Shown here: piece by piece, positions 1 through 9,751 of the stretch
How positions within the stretch are numbered: the first letter of the stretch is position 1
Layout of the letters: every line of letters begins with the position of its first letter
Origin: JAYVJH01 sp043777595
Lineage (GTDB): Bacteria > Bacteroidota > Bacteroidia > Cytophagales > Spirosomataceae
Assembly (NCBI GenBank): GCA_043777595.1
Contig: JAYWHT010000089.1
Coordinates: 39,940 to 103,939, forward strand
Reading direction: 5' to 3'
DNA: 64,000 nucleotides
The notes under the pieces: generated by a model
What the model was told of the DNA's origin: nothing
The model's input: only the letters and a program-made list of their open reading frames with translations
The model's database searches: none
Position numbers and translations under genes: made by a program

Positions 1-128
1 ACCCCGATGTAACGATTTCAAACATCACCGAAGGCTACAACAGCCAAAGAGACTTGTCTCTGGGCGTAGATTATGGTCGTTACCCAATTTCTCGTCAGTT
101 TTATGTTGGCGCAAATATTGAGTTCTAA
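1..128 (+). CDS. SusC-like TonB-dependent receptor, C-terminal fragment
   Basis: The frame that is open from position 3 to the TAA at 126-128 encodes about 41 residues. They include the segment YPISRQFYVGANIEF, with alternating residues and a terminal Phe, as expected for the last beta strands of an outer-membrane TonB-dependent barrel. The next gene is a SusD homologue 38 bp downstream, and SusC is the normal partner upstream of SusD. The pair would import a glycan or other nutrient across the outer membrane. Only the extreme C-terminus is in the window, so the substrate cannot be inferred. Confidence 0.8.
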   Translation, partial: PDVTISNITEGYNSQRDLSLGVDYGRYPISRQFYVGANIEF

Positions 129-166
129 TCAATCTTTTTTATAATTTTAATTTCTTTTTTTTTAAC

Positions 167-1906
167 ATGAAAAATAAAATAATAGCAGGTACAGTGCTAC
201 TCATACTCGGAGTAGCTGTGTCTTGTAAGGATTCATTCCTTGAGCAAAAACCCTATGGAGCCGTAAACGAGGGAACACTCTCGGCCACACTCACAGGTTC
301 TGATGCACTCTTAATAGCCGCCTACTCGTGTATGGACGGCTTCACAAGTTGGGACAACGGTAGCCCTTGGGGTTCGGCGGCCTCTAACTGGACGTATGGT
401 AACATCGCTGGTGGTGATTCTTATAAAGGGTCAGAAGCCAACGACCAGCCAGATATTACGCCCATCGAGCGTCACGAAACTACGCCATCAAATCCTTATG
501 TAGAAAGTAAGTGGAATACTTACTACGATGGTATAGCTCGTTGTAACCAAACTATTAAGGCATTTAATGCCTTGACCACAGCACCAGCCGCCATCAAAGC
601 CATCAGATTGGGCGAGGCTCGTTTTTTGAGAGGATTCTACCATTACGAACTCAAAAAAGTGTTTAACATGGTGCCGTACATCGACGATGCAACGACTGAC
701 TTTGCTGTGCCAAACGACAAGGACATCATGGCTAACATTCAGGCTGACCTAATTGCGGCCGCCGCTGTATTGCCTGTTACTGCCGATGCCGCTGGCCGTG
801 CCACCAAAGGTGCTGCACAGAGTTTGTTGGGATTGACGTATCTGTGGCAAAATAACTTTGCAGAGGCCAAAAAACAGTTTGATGCTGTAATAGCTTCTGG
901 TCGTTATAAATTGACACCAAAATTCCAAGACAATTTTGACCCAGCCGTTCAAAACTCAACAGAGAGTATCATCGAGGTACAACAAGCTGTAAACGTAGGT
1001 ACAGATGACCAGTCGAACCAAGGTGATATTTTAAATTTTCCGTACAATGCAGGTCCGGGCGGCTGCTGTGGCTTTCACCAACCATCACAAAACTTGGTCA
1101 ATGCCTTTAAGGTTGATTCAAAAGGCTTGCCGTTATTGACAACCTACAACAACACAGACATCAAGAATGACCAGAAAGTGTTACCAACTGACCCATTCAC
1201 ACCAGAAACGGCACCACTCGACTCTCGTATTGATTGGACAGTTGGCCGTCGCGGTATTCCTTACTTAGACTGGGGACTCCATGGTGGCTCGGGCTGGCAG
1301 CGTGACCCTGCCTATGCAGGTGTATATTCACCAAAGAAAAACGTTTACTACAAGTCACAAGAAGGTACGCTAACATCAGCATCTGGCTGGACAAAGGGCT
1401 ACAACACAAACAACGTAAAAATCATGCGCTATTCTGATCTGTTGCTTTTGGCCGCAGAAGCAGAGGTAGAGGTAGGTTCATTGGCAAAGGCACAAGAATA
1501 TGTAAACATCGTTCGTAAGCGTGCCGCCAATCCAGAAAGCATGGTGAAGAGTTATGTTTCTAATGCAGAGCCAGCGAAGGGCTTTACAGACAAGAACGCC
1601 GCTAACTATTTGGTAGGACTATACACAATGCCATGGACAGACAAAGCGGTAGCTCGTGAGGCAGTTCGTTTCGAGCGTCGCATAGAGTTAGGCTCAGAAG
1701 GTCATCGCCGTTTCGACTTAGTTCGTTGGGGTGTAGCAGATGTAGTCTTGAACAAGTACCTTGCCGAAGAAGTAAGAACTCGTGGCTACTTGGCTGGTGC
1801 TAAGTTTACAAAAGGCAAATCAGAATATGAGCCTATTCCGGCACGTGCCATAACTCGTAGTGCCAAAGCTGGAACTGCTACATTGAAGCAAAACAACGGG
1901 TACTAA
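167..1906 (+). CDS. SusD/RagB-family outer-membrane nutrient-binding lipoprotein
   Basis: 579 residues. A signal peptide ends in the lipobox VAVSC with Cys20 as the lipidation site, so the protein is anchored in the outer membrane. The SusD pattern follows: an early FLEQKPYG segment, TPR-like helices (FLRGFYHYELKK, GLTYLWQNN), RYSDLLLLAAEAEV near residue 425, the late RRIELGSEGHRRFDLVRWG block, and a C-terminal PIPAR...NNGY tail. SusD proteins cap the SusC barrel and bind the substrate. Gene order with the upstream SusC fragment supports this. The binding target is unknown. A strong terminator follows, which ends the operon here. Confidence 0.93.
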   Translation: MKNKIIAGTVLLILGVAVSCKDSFLEQKPYGAVNEGTLSATLTGSDALLIAAYSCMDGFTSWDNGSPWGSAASNWTYGNIAGGDSYKGSEANDQPDITPIERHETTPSNPYVESKWNTYYDGIARCNQTIKAFNALTTAPAAIKAIRLGEARFLRGFYHYELKKVFNMVPYIDDATTDFAVPNDKDIMANIQADLIAAAAVLPVTADAAGRATKGAAQSLLGLTYLWQNNFAEAKKQFDAVIASGRYKLTPKFQDNFDPAVQNSTESIIEVQQAVNVGTDDQSNQGDILNFPYNAGPGGCCGFHQPSQNLVNAFKVDSKGLPLLTTYNNTDIKNDQKVLPTDPFTPETAPLDSRIDWTVGRRGIPYLDWGLHGGSGWQRDPAYAGVYSPKKNVYYKSQEGTLTSASGWTKGYNTNNVKIMRYSDLLLLAAEAEVEVGSLAKAQEYVNIVRKRAANPESMVKSYVSNAEPAKGFTDKNAANYLVGLYTMPWTDKAVAREAVRFERRIELGSEGHRRFDLVRWGVADVVLNKYLAEEVRTRGYLAGAKFTKGKSEYEPIPARAITRSAKAGTATLKQNNGY

Positions 1907-1940
1907 ATCTCGTCATTGATTTTAGAGTCATCTTAGAAAA

Positions 1941-1978
1941 AGTGAGTGTTGCCTGTGGCAGCACTCACTTTTTTTTTT
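1941..1978 (+). terminator. Rho-independent terminator after susD-like gene
   Basis: A 13-bp stem (1941-1953 with 1957-1969, one G-T wobble, 3-nt loop TGT) is followed directly by a run of ten T. It lies 35 bp after the SusD stop. It argues against the upstream TTG at 1977 as the start of the next gene, because that codon would sit inside the T-run. Confidence 0.9.
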
Positions 1979-2003
1979 GAGCGTTTTGACCTATATTTAC
2001 CGA

Positions 2004-5000
2004 ATGATAAATCTCAGAAATATGGCAATTTATTTTAAAATCAGCTCGTTCAAAAATTCAATTTTTGTTCAAAAAATAGCAATCATACCATACATCATAT
2101 ATTTTGTATTTTACATTCTACTTTTTTCTTCTTGTCAAACCAAAAAACAATTTACTCGTCTTAAAGCCGATGAAACACATATCACGTTTGTCAATGAGTT
2201 GATTATTGAGGATACGATGAATATTTTGGATAAAGAGTTTATTTATAATGGTGCAGGAGTAGCAGTAGGCGACTGGAACGGCGATGGCTTGCAAGATGTG
2301 TTTTTTACGGCCAATATGAACGACAATGCACTTTATATCAATAAAGGCAACATGAGTTTTGAAGACGTAACCAAACAGTCGGGTACGTCGAAGCCGTTTA
2401 AGTGTTGGTCGGCGGGGGCTACGATGGTCGATATTAACGAAGATGGAAAACAAGATTTATATATATCGAATCTACTCCATGGCAACCCCGAAATGAGACG
2501 AAATTTACTATACGTCAATCAAGGAAATGACAAAAACGGTGTGCCAATTTTTAAAGAGCAAGCCAAAGAGTATGGCCTATCGCCCGATACCTACTCGGCT
2601 CAGTCGGTTTTTTTTGATTACGACAACGATGGCGATTTAGATGTTTATATTTTGGTCAATACCATGGATATGCAATTCGCAAATCAGTATTTGTCAAAAC
2701 CACTAAGGGCTGAGTCAATTACTGCCGATATGATTTTGAGAAATGATTTTGACCCCAAGCTCGGCCATGCTGTTTTTGTAGATGTATCTAAGCAGTCGGG
2801 TATTCAGCAGCAGGGCTATGGGCATGGAGTGTCAGTGATGGACATAAATAGAGATGGGTGGTTAGATGTCTATGTATCAAATGATTATCTCTCAAACGAT
2901 AATATGTTTATCAACAATCATGACGGAACATTTAGAGATATTGCCGAGCAGTGCTTCAAACATCAGTCGTGGTCGGCAATGGGCAACGATGTGGCCGATG
3001 TCAATAACGATGGCTTGTTAGACATATTTTCGATGGATATGCAGCCGAGTTATAATGAGCGCAAAAAGGCGTTTGTGCATGCGCCGAGCTTCAATCATTA
3101 TTTGTTTACAGAGCAGTACGACTACGGTTATCAGTTTGTACGAAATACTTTACAACTCAATCGGGGTATGGACGCTAAGACTGGGGAGCCTTGTTTTAGC
3201 GATGTGGGTATGTTGGCCAATATTGCCGAAACAGATTGGAGTTGGTGTCCGTTGTGGTTTGATGCTGACAATGACGGTAATCGTGATTTGTTGGTAACAA
3301 ACGGATTTCCGAAAGATATTACTGACCAAGATTTTTTGGCTTTCAGAAATGAAATGTCAAGTATAACAGCCTCAAAAGCAGATCTATACAGAATGATGCC
3401 GGAAATTAAAATACCTAATTATTTATTTAAAAACAATGGTAATTTAGATTTTAAAGACTACACCAAACAATCGGGTATGGACGTTTCGACGTTCTCAAAT
3501 GGAGCCGTTTATGCAGACTTAGACAACGATGGAGATTTAGATGTGGTAATAAACAATATAAATGATTTGGTACATATTTACCAGAACAACACCAGCGAAA
3601 GTCAAGTCAAAACCAATTATTTACGAGTTGAGCTAATTGGTACAAAACAAAACCCGTATGGGATTGGTACAAAAATTGAGGTTTTTGCAGATACTCTTAG
3701 GCAATATACAGAGCAGAATATTGTGAGGGGGTATTTGTCGTCTTCTGAAAGATTTTTGCACTTTGGTTTGGGCAATAAAAATAAAGTAGATTCTGTCAGA
3801 GTGATTTGGCCAGATGGTCGATTTGAAGTACAAAAAAATATCAAGGCCAATCAGGTTATTAAAATAAAATACCAGTCAAGTTTGCCAAAGTACATTGAGC
3901 CTAAAATAAAACCTGCGATTTTTGAAGAAGTAGCTGCTAAATATGGTTTGACTTTTTTGCACCCAGAGGCTAATTTTGTAGATTTTAATGTTCAGAAAAC
4001 ACTACCTCATAAATACTCTGAGTCTGGACCGAGCATCGCAGTTGGTGATATTGACGGCAATGGCTTGGAAGATTTTTATTTGGGAGGGTCGTCTAAGGTT
4101 GAGGGTATGTTTTTCTTTCAGCAAGCCAATGGTAGGTTTAGGCAAGAAACTCAAAATTTAAAAAAAGGCTACCAAAAACGAGAAGAAGACACTGGTGCGT
4201 TGTTTTTTGATGCCGATGGCGATCGTGATTTGGATTTATATTGTGTTCGGGGTAGCTATCAGCACGAGCCAAATGCTACATTTTTGCAAGATGCACTGTT
4301 TATAAATGACGGAAAAGGAAATTTTAGAATTGATAGCTTGGCGTTACCTAACGAAACGGCCAATGGTTCTGTTGTTCGTGCCATGGACTTTGACCACGAT
4401 GGAGACTTAGATTTGTTTGTGGGCGGCAGGGTTGTGCCACGGCAGTTTCCAAGGGCTGATAAGTGTTTTGTGTTAAGAAATGACAGTCGAGGGAGCAGAG
4501 TTGTTTTTGCCAATATCACAGCCCAAATTGCCCCTGAGTTGGCAGATGCTGGCATGGTAGCTGATGCTATCTGGACTGACTACGACAATGACGGTTGGCC
4601 AGATTTATTGGTAGCGGCAGAATATAAACCCTTGCAGTTTTTTAAAAACAATAAAGGTAAATCACTAAGTCGGGCTATTACAAAATCGCTCGCTAATTCT
4701 ATCGGTTGGTGGAATAGCCTCTCTGCTGCTGACTTTGACAACGATGGAGATACCGATTATGTGGCTGGCAACTACGGGCTTAACATTGCTCATAAAGCAA
4801 CTCAACAAGAGCCAATGTCGGTTTATGCAAAAGATTTTGACGATAACGGAAGTTTTGATGCTGTCATTGCTCAATATACAAATAGTGTAAGTGGCGACAG
4901 GCGTTTATACCCTTTTCATACTCGAGACGATCTCATAAAACAATCTTTGATATTTAGAAAACGATTTTTAAAATATTCAGATTTGGGGGCAGCAACATTC

Positions 5001-5432
5001 GATAAAGTTTTGACAGATACTGATAAAAAGGGTGCAATAGCTTTGACTACTAACTGGTTACAAAGTAGTTATGTCGAAAACTTAGGTAAAGGGCAGTTTA
5101 AGGTAACTACATTGCCAGTCGAAGCTCAGTTTGCGCCTATCTTCGGAATATTGCCAACAGATATTGACAAAGACGGACTGATAGACCTACTAATGGTCGG
5201 AAATGACTTTGGTATGGAGATGGTGCAGGGCCGTGCCGATGCTTTTTATGGGCAAGTTTTTAAAAACTACGGAAAAGGAAAGTTTAGGGCAATTAGCCTG
5301 CCCAAGTCTGGTTTTAATGTACCAAACAACGCAAGAGCTATTGCTGAAATAAAGACTGTGGGTGGCCAAAAACTGATTTTGGCCACTCAAAATAGGGGAG
5401 AATTGCGAGTGTTTAAAAACTTAACTTATTGA
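2004..5432 (+). CDS. FG-GAP/VCBS repeat lipoprotein with ASPIC/UnbV domain (CRTAC1 family)
   Basis: 1142 residues from the ATG at 2004; an ATG at 2022 is an alternative. A long hydrophobic N-terminus ends in FSSC, a probable lipobox at Cys44. The body carries many calcium-binding-type FG-GAP repeats with DxDxDG cores (GDWNGDGLQD, DYDNDGDLDV, DADNDGNRDL, DLDNDGDLDV, DFDHDGDLDL). This is a seven-bladed propeller-like fold, present in two halves separated by an ASPIC/UnbV segment at about residues 530-620 (YGIGTKIEVF, YLSSSERFLHFGLG, VIWPDGR). Such proteins are commonly encoded beside SusCD pairs and are exposed on the surface. The exact role is unknown. The gene overlaps the convergent lipoprotein gene by 7 bp. 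Confidence 0.88.
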   Translation: MINLRNMAIYFKISSFKNSIFVQKIAIIPYIIYFVFYILLFSSCQTKKQFTRLKADETHITFVNELIIEDTMNILDKEFIYNGAGVAVGDWNGDGLQDVFFTANMNDNALYINKGNMSFEDVTKQSGTSKPFKCWSAGATMVDINEDGKQDLYISNLLHGNPEMRRNLLYVNQGNDKNGVPIFKEQAKEYGLSPDTYSAQSVFFDYDNDGDLDVYILVNTMDMQFANQYLSKPLRAESITADMILRNDFDPKLGHAVFVDVSKQSGIQQQGYGHGVSVMDINRDGWLDVYVSNDYLSNDNMFINNHDGTFRDIAEQCFKHQSWSAMGNDVADVNNDGLLDIFSMDMQPSYNERKKAFVHAPSFNHYLFTEQYDYGYQFVRNTLQLNRGMDAKTGEPCFSDVGMLANIAETDWSWCPLWFDADNDGNRDLLVTNGFPKDITDQDFLAFRNEMSSITASKADLYRMMPEIKIPNYLFKNNGNLDFKDYTKQSGMDVSTFSNGAVYADLDNDGDLDVVINNINDLVHIYQNNTSESQVKTNYLRVELIGTKQNPYGIGTKIEVFADTLRQYTEQNIVRGYLSSSERFLHFGLGNKNKVDSVRVIWPDGRFEVQKNIKANQVIKIKYQSSLPKYIEPKIKPAIFEEVAAKYGLTFLHPEANFVDFNVQKTLPHKYSESGPSIAVGDIDGNGLEDFYLGGSSKVEGMFFFQQANGRFRQETQNLKKGYQKREEDTGALFFDADGDRDLDLYCVRGSYQHEPNATFLQDALFINDGKGNFRIDSLALPNETANGSVVRAMDFDHDGDLDLFVGGRVVPRQFPRADKCFVLRNDSRGSRVVFANITAQIAPELADAGMVADAIWTDYDNDGWPDLLVAAEYKPLQFFKNNKGKSLSRAITKSLANSIGWWNSLSAADFDNDGDTDYVAGNYGLNIAHKATQQEPMSVYAKDFDDNGSFDAVIAQYTNSVSGDRRLYPFHTRDDLIKQSLIFRKRFLKYSDLGAATFDKVLTDTDKKGAIALTTNWLQSSYVENLGKGQFKVTTLPVEAQFAPIFGILPTDIDKDGLIDLLMVGNDFGMEMVQGRADAFYGQVFKNYGKGKFRAISLPKSGFNVPNNARAIAEIKTVGGQKLILATQNRGELRVFKNLTY

Positions 5433-5863
5433 GCTTTCTTCACACCCGAAAAATCTTTAACGCACGAGTAACCATAAGCTACGGTTGCATCAGCATTGAA
5501 ATTAAAAGTAAGTTTATTGTCAGTAACCGCACCGCTACCTGTATGAATTTCTCCAAACAGATCGGCTTGCTTCAAGACAAAGTTAGAGCCAGTAGTCAAT
5601 TTTGCCTTAACCAAAAAGTTATTTGTACTGGTGATAGTTATACTGTCGGAAGAGCCTATTCTGGTTATACTGAAAGTTCTTTTACTGATGTCTTTGAGGC
5701 CTTGAGATGTGGCATTTTTACACTGAACACCAAAGTCCCCTTCGTAGCTACCAATCATAGCCAAAACTGGGTTTACTGGTTCTGGGGTTGGCTCTGTTGT
5801 GGTTTTACAATTGGAAAGCACTAATGCAGTGAAAAATAGTACAGAATATGTTATTGTTTTCAT
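5426..5863 (-). CDS. Small hypothetical lipoprotein
   Basis: 145 residues. The signal peptide ends in VLSNC (Cys19), giving a probable lipoprotein, and is followed by a Pro/Thr/Glu-rich linker (TTTEPTPEPVNP). The mature part begins with MIGSYEGDFGVQC and is rich in Ser, Thr and beta-type alternation, which suggests a small beta-sandwich or lipocalin-like fold. Two cysteines (in GVQC and YSCVKD) might form a disulfide. No family is recognised. It is transcribed against the FG-GAP gene, and their stop codons overlap. Confidence 0.7.
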   Translation of the reverse strand: MKTITYSVLFFTALVLSNCKTTTEPTPEPVNPVLAMIGSYEGDFGVQCKNATSQGLKDISKRTFSITRIGSSDSITITSTNNFLVKAKLTTGSNFVLKQADLFGEIHTGSGAVTDNKLTFNFNADATVAYGYSCVKDFSGVKKAQ

Positions 5864-5925
5864 AAAATGTGATTTGAAGGTAGGTTGTATAAATATTGGT
5901 TACTCGCTTTTAACGTTTTAGACGT

Positions 5926-6981
5926 TTGTTTTGTTTTATTGTATCGTTAATAATTGATTTTATTTTATATGCATCAAAAATCGTGCTAAATTTTTATCCC
6001 AAAGTCTCTATTTTAGTCGCTGCTCGAAACGAAGAACACAACATTGTCAGGTGCTTAGAGTCATTGGCAGCATTGAGTTATCCCAAAAAATATTTGCAAA
6101 TATTGATTGGAAATGACGACTCCAACGACCAAACCTCTAATCTAATAGAAAATTATATAAGCGACAAATCTTGTTTTAGACTCATAAATATTACAAGCCA
6201 ACAAAATGACCTCAAAGGAAAAGCCAATGTATTGGCGCAGTTGGCACAGGTAGCGACAGGCGAGTACTTTTTTTTTACAGATGCCGATATTCAAGTTCCC
6301 GCAAATTGGATTGAGGGTGTGCTGCCACATTTTAAACCAAATGTAGGAATAATCACTGGCATAACGACCGTCGAAGGCCGAGGGTTTCTTCCTCAATTTC
6401 AGGCTATCGAATGGCTTTTTGCGCTGTCGGTTATGCGGTTAATATCGCTCTTTAAGATGCCTTTGACGGCTATGGGTAACAATATGGCTGTTTCTAAGCA
6501 CGCCTATTTGGCTGTGGGTGGATACGCAAAAGTTGGCTTTTCTGTTGTTGAAGACTTTGCGCTGTTTGGGGCAATTACCGAAAAAAAGTTTGATTTTGTG
6601 CAATTATTTGATGCTGAAGTTACTACTATTTCTCGACCCATACCAACATTCAAAGATTTGATGGTTCAGCGCAAACGTTGGATGCGGGGGGCGTTATCGT
6701 TGCCGATTGGTCATCGAATTGGCGTGTTTGTTGCAGGTTCTATGCTTCCGTTATTGGTATTGTTGTGTATGTGGTCGGCCAAGTTGGCTTTTATGTTTTC
6801 AATAATTTATTATTTAGCTTTAACTACTTGGTTGATAGGGGCGTTGAACTGGATAGGCCAACAAAAGCTGTTTTTTGCGTTACCTTTGTTCTGGTTCTAC
6901 CATCTTTTTACGAACTTTGCGATGATTGTAAATTATTATTCTACAAAAACAACAACCTGGAAAGGCCGACAATATGATTGA
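5926..6981 (+). CDS. Membrane-bound family 2 glycosyltransferase
   Basis: 351 residues from a TTG at 5926; no ATG is available, and a GTG at 5983 is an alternative that removes the first hydrophobic segment. The GT-A fold shows VSILVAARNEEHN, the nucleotide-binding GNDDSND, the metal-site FFTDADIQ, VVEDFALF, and the QRKRW acceptor-site motif near residue 248. At least two transmembrane helices follow. It probably transfers a sugar to a lipid or polysaccharide acceptor at the cytoplasmic membrane. The stop overlaps the tatD-like start by 8 bp, which indicates translational coupling. Substrates cannot be read from the sequence. Confidence 0.85.
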   Translation: MFCFIVSLIIDFILYASKIVLNFYPKVSILVAARNEEHNIVRCLESLAALSYPKKYLQILIGNDDSNDQTSNLIENYISDKSCFRLINITSQQNDLKGKANVLAQLAQVATGEYFFFTDADIQVPANWIEGVLPHFKPNVGIITGITTVEGRGFLPQFQAIEWLFALSVMRLISLFKMPLTAMGNNMAVSKHAYLAVGGYAKVGFSVVEDFALFGAITEKKFDFVQLFDAEVTTISRPIPTFKDLMVQRKRWMRGALSLPIGHRIGVFVAGSMLPLLVLLCMWSAKLAFMFSIIYYLALTTWLIGALNWIGQQKLFFALPLFWFYHLFTNFAMIVNYYSTKTTTWKGRQYD

Positions 6982-7744
6982 AACCCACGCTCACATCTAT
7001 GACGAGCAATATAAAATAGACAGAAATCAAATGCTCGACCGAGCATTTGAGACTGGCGTAAAACAAATATGGATGCCCAACTGCGACCATAGCACCATTG
7101 ATGGCATGATGCAACTCGCTGCCGACTACCCGTCAGTCTGCTTGCCTATGATGGGCTTGCACCCGACTTACGTTAAAGCCGATTTTGAGAAAGAATTGTA
7201 TATTATCGAAGAATGGCTTAATAAATATAAATTTTTGGCAGTTGGAGAAATTGGAATGGATTTGTATTGGGATAAGTCATTTGTAGAACAACAAAAACAG
7301 GCTTTTTTGACCCAATGCCAGTTGGCCATCAGACACAATCTCTGGATAGACATTCACAGTCGATCTGCATTCTGGGAAACTGCTGCACTTATAGAACAAG
7401 TGGCCGACCCTGCACTAACTGGCATTTTTCACTGCTTCTCGGGTACGCTTGCCGAGGCACAAAAAGCAATTGAGTTGGGTTTTAAACTCGGTATTGGTGG
7501 CGTGGTTACGTTCAAAAATGGTGGCTTAGACCAAGTATTACCATTTATAGACTTAGAACACATCGCCTTAGAAACCGACAGCCCTTATCTGGCACCAGTA
7601 CCGTATAGAGGTAAACGTAATGAAGTATCGTACATTGAAATTATAGCCCAAAAAATAGCTGATATAAAGCAAGTTAGCCTAAAAGAAGTAATTGAAAAAA
7701 CTACCAAAACGAGTGAATTATTATGCCAAGGTCTATTAAAATAA
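6974..7744 (+). CDS. TatD-family metal-dependent deoxyribonuclease
   Basis: 256 residues with the amidohydrolase-type TIM-barrel signature of TatD. HAH (residues 5-7) provides the first metal ligands. The rest are GEIGMD (Glu near 93), IDIHSRS (His near 128), FHCFSG (His near 153) and the final metal Asp in ETDSPYL (near 202). TatD enzymes are 3'-5' exonucleases linked to DNA turnover and oxidative damage repair. The gene overlaps the glycosyltransferase by 8 bp and the next gene by 22 bp. The cluster is therefore probably one transcript, although the genes look functionally unrelated. Confidence 0.92.
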   Translation: MIETHAHIYDEQYKIDRNQMLDRAFETGVKQIWMPNCDHSTIDGMMQLAADYPSVCLPMMGLHPTYVKADFEKELYIIEEWLNKYKFLAVGEIGMDLYWDKSFVEQQKQAFLTQCQLAIRHNLWIDIHSRSAFWETAALIEQVADPALTGIFHCFSGTLAEAQKAIELGFKLGIGGVVTFKNGGLDQVLPFIDLEHIALETDSPYLAPVPYRGKRNEVSYIEIIAQKIADIKQVSLKEVIEKTTKTSELLCQGLLK

Positions 7745-8682
7745 TTAAAAATCGGTCGGATATTGGAGCAGGTACACGTGGGTCGGATATGGGAATTGAT
7801 GCCATTGAGATTGCGGCCATTGTGCAAGACAACCACTATTTTAATGAATATCCTTACGAAGACATTGAGACTCATAACAACTCAGTTTATGACAAAGACC
7901 AAAGCTCATTTGCCAAGCGAATAGGTTATGTGCTTGAACAATGCAAACGGGTTTCTGACAGTATTTGTAGTAATTTAGGGCAAAATTATTTTCCTATTTT
8001 ATTGTCTGGCGACCATTCTTCGGCACTTGGTACTATAAGTGGAATCAAGGCAGCGTATCCAACCAAAAAATTAGGTGTAGTTTGGATAGATGCCCATGCC
8101 GACTTACATTCGCCCTATACGTCGCCCTCTGGCAATATCCACGGTATGCCGCTGGCTGCTGCTCTGAACGAAGATAATTTAGAATGTCAAATAAACCAAC
8201 TTAGCCCAGAGACGTTTAACAACTGGAACGGTATGAAAAATGTCGGTGTTGATGGCCATAAAATACTCCCCAGCAATCTGATTTATTTTGGAGTAAGAGA
8301 CACAGAAGAACCCGAAGAGAGACAAATACAAAAATTAGGTATCAAAAACTATATGGTTCACGAGGTGCGCTACAGAGGTTTGGAAACTTGTATGGTCGAA
8401 ACCGTAGCAAAATTAAGTAACTGCGACTTGATTTATGTCTCGTTTGATGTCGATTCGATGGACTGCGACATGGTTTCGTATGGCACAGGCACGCCCGTAG
8501 CAAAGGGTTTTGACCAGTACGAGGTCATGGGCATTATCAACACACTCATCGAAACTCAAAAAGTGGTGTGTATTGAATTTGTTGAAATAAACCCATTATT
8601 GGATTTAAAAGGCAATAAAATGGCCGAAACCGCTTTTGAGGTCTTGGACAATATTACTGAAACCGTAAAAAAATACCTTTGA
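7723..8682 (+). CDS. Arginase/agmatinase-family ureohydrolase (probable arginase)
   Basis: 319 residues with the three binuclear-manganese motifs of the ureohydrolase family: GDHS (near 95), DAHADLHSP (near 123) and SFDVDSMD (near 239), followed by CIEFVEINP with the conserved Glu. DSMDCD replaces the commoner DxxDP. The family hydrolyses a guanidino group, usually arginine to ornithine and urea. Agmatinase or formimidoylglutamase activity cannot be excluded without alignment. The start overlaps tatD by 22 bp, and the stop lies 7 bp before asparaginase, so these genes form an operon of amino-acid nitrogen-releasing enzymes. Confidence 0.85.
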   Translation: MPRSIKIIKNRSDIGAGTRGSDMGIDAIEIAAIVQDNHYFNEYPYEDIETHNNSVYDKDQSSFAKRIGYVLEQCKRVSDSICSNLGQNYFPILLSGDHSSALGTISGIKAAYPTKKLGVVWIDAHADLHSPYTSPSGNIHGMPLAAALNEDNLECQINQLSPETFNNWNGMKNVGVDGHKILPSNLIYFGVRDTEEPEERQIQKLGIKNYMVHEVRYRGLETCMVETVAKLSNCDLIYVSFDVDSMDCDMVSYGTGTPVAKGFDQYEVMGIINTLIETQKVVCIEFVEINPLLDLKGNKMAETAFEVLDNITETVKKYL

Positions 8683-8689
8683 TTTGCCC

Positions 8690-9751
8690 ATGAAACACAT
8701 TACTATCAATCCAGCACAAGCGCACAATCCACGGGTTTCGGTCTTAGTGATTTATACGGGCGGAACGCTGGGTATGGTCTATGAAAATGGCGAATTAGTA
8801 CCGTTTGATTTTAAAGAAATATTAGGTAAACTGCCAGAAATCAAGCGGTTGGACTTTGAAATAACTTTTACAAGTCTCGAAACTGTCATCGATTCATCGA
8901 ACGTTACGCCAGAAATTTGGGTAGAGTTGGCAACGGTCATTTTTGATAATTATGCACAATACGATAGTTTTGTAGTTTTGCATGGCACAGATACAATGGC
9001 CTATACGGCTTCGGCACTGAGTTTTATGCTCGAAGGGTTAAATAAACCAGTGGTACTAACAGGCGCACAGCTACCGATTGGTGTAGCCCGAACCGACGCC
9101 CGAGAAAACATCATTACGGCTCTCGAAATAGCCGCCGCTCAAACAGATGGCCGCCCAGTTGTGCCAGAGGTTTGTATTTATTTTCAAAATGTTTTATTGC
9201 GGGGCAATCGTGCCAAAAAAGTAGAAAGTTCGCAGTTCAACGCCTTTCAGTCCGAAAACTACCCAGCATTGGCTGAGGTCGGTATTACGATTGAGTTTAA
9301 TTTTCCATACATCAAGCCTTATGAGCCTTATGCTGCGTTAGTGCTTCACAGTCAATTAGATACAAACTTGGCAATCCTTAAAATTTTCCCAGGAATGAGG
9401 CGAGAAGTACTGCAATCGGTTCTGAAAATCACTAACCTTAAAGCCATAATCATCGAAACCTTTGGGGCAGGCAACGCCCCAACGATAGACTGGTTTATAG
9501 CCGAATTGAAGACCGCAATCGACCAAAATATCGTTGTATTGAATATTTCGCAATGTCAGGGTGGGAGAGTGGTACAAGGACATTATCAGACCAGTACGTC
9601 GTTGGCAGAAATTGGGGTCATTGGCGGGGGCGATATGACTATTGAAGCGGCTATTACCAAACTTATGTATTTGCTTGGCAAATCCCCAAATATAAACACA
9701 GTAAGGCAGTCGCTAAAAACGGCCCTCAATGGCGAAATGTCTCTGCAATAA
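8690..9751 (+). CDS. ansA: Type I (cytoplasmic) L-asparaginase
   Basis: 353 residues from the ATG at 8690; the TTG two codons earlier is less likely. There is no signal peptide. Catalytic motifs are TGGTLG (residues 23-28, nucleophile Thr26) and HGTDTMAYTASALSF near residue 97 (second catalytic Thr and Asp), then GAQLPIG and RTDARENI. Lack of an export signal and overall length fit the cytoplasmic type I enzymes. It hydrolyses asparagine to aspartate and ammonia. It is the last gene of the compact glycosyltransferase-tatD-arginase-ansA run, and its end overlaps a convergent gene by 26 bp. Confidence 0.93.
   Translation: MKHITINPAQAHNPRVSVLVIYTGGTLGMVYENGELVPFDFKEILGKLPEIKRLDFEITFTSLETVIDSSNVTPEIWVELATVIFDNYAQYDSFVVLHGTDTMAYTASALSFMLEGLNKPVVLTGAQLPIGVARTDARENIITALEIAAAQTDGRPVVPEVCIYFQNVLLRGNRAKKVESSQFNAFQSENYPALAEVGITIEFNFPYIKPYEPYAALVLHSQLDTNLAILKIFPGMRREVLQSVLKITNLKAIIIETFGAGNAPTIDWFIAELKTAIDQNIVVLNISQCQGGRVVQGHYQTSTSLAEIGVIGGGDMTIEAAITKLMYLLGKSPNINTVRQSLKTALNGEMSLQ

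Noticed and set aside
1977..2003. TTG at 1977 as start of the FG-GAP lipoprotein
   Set aside because: The codon lies in the T-run of a strong terminator; ATG at 2004 or 2022 is more plausible.
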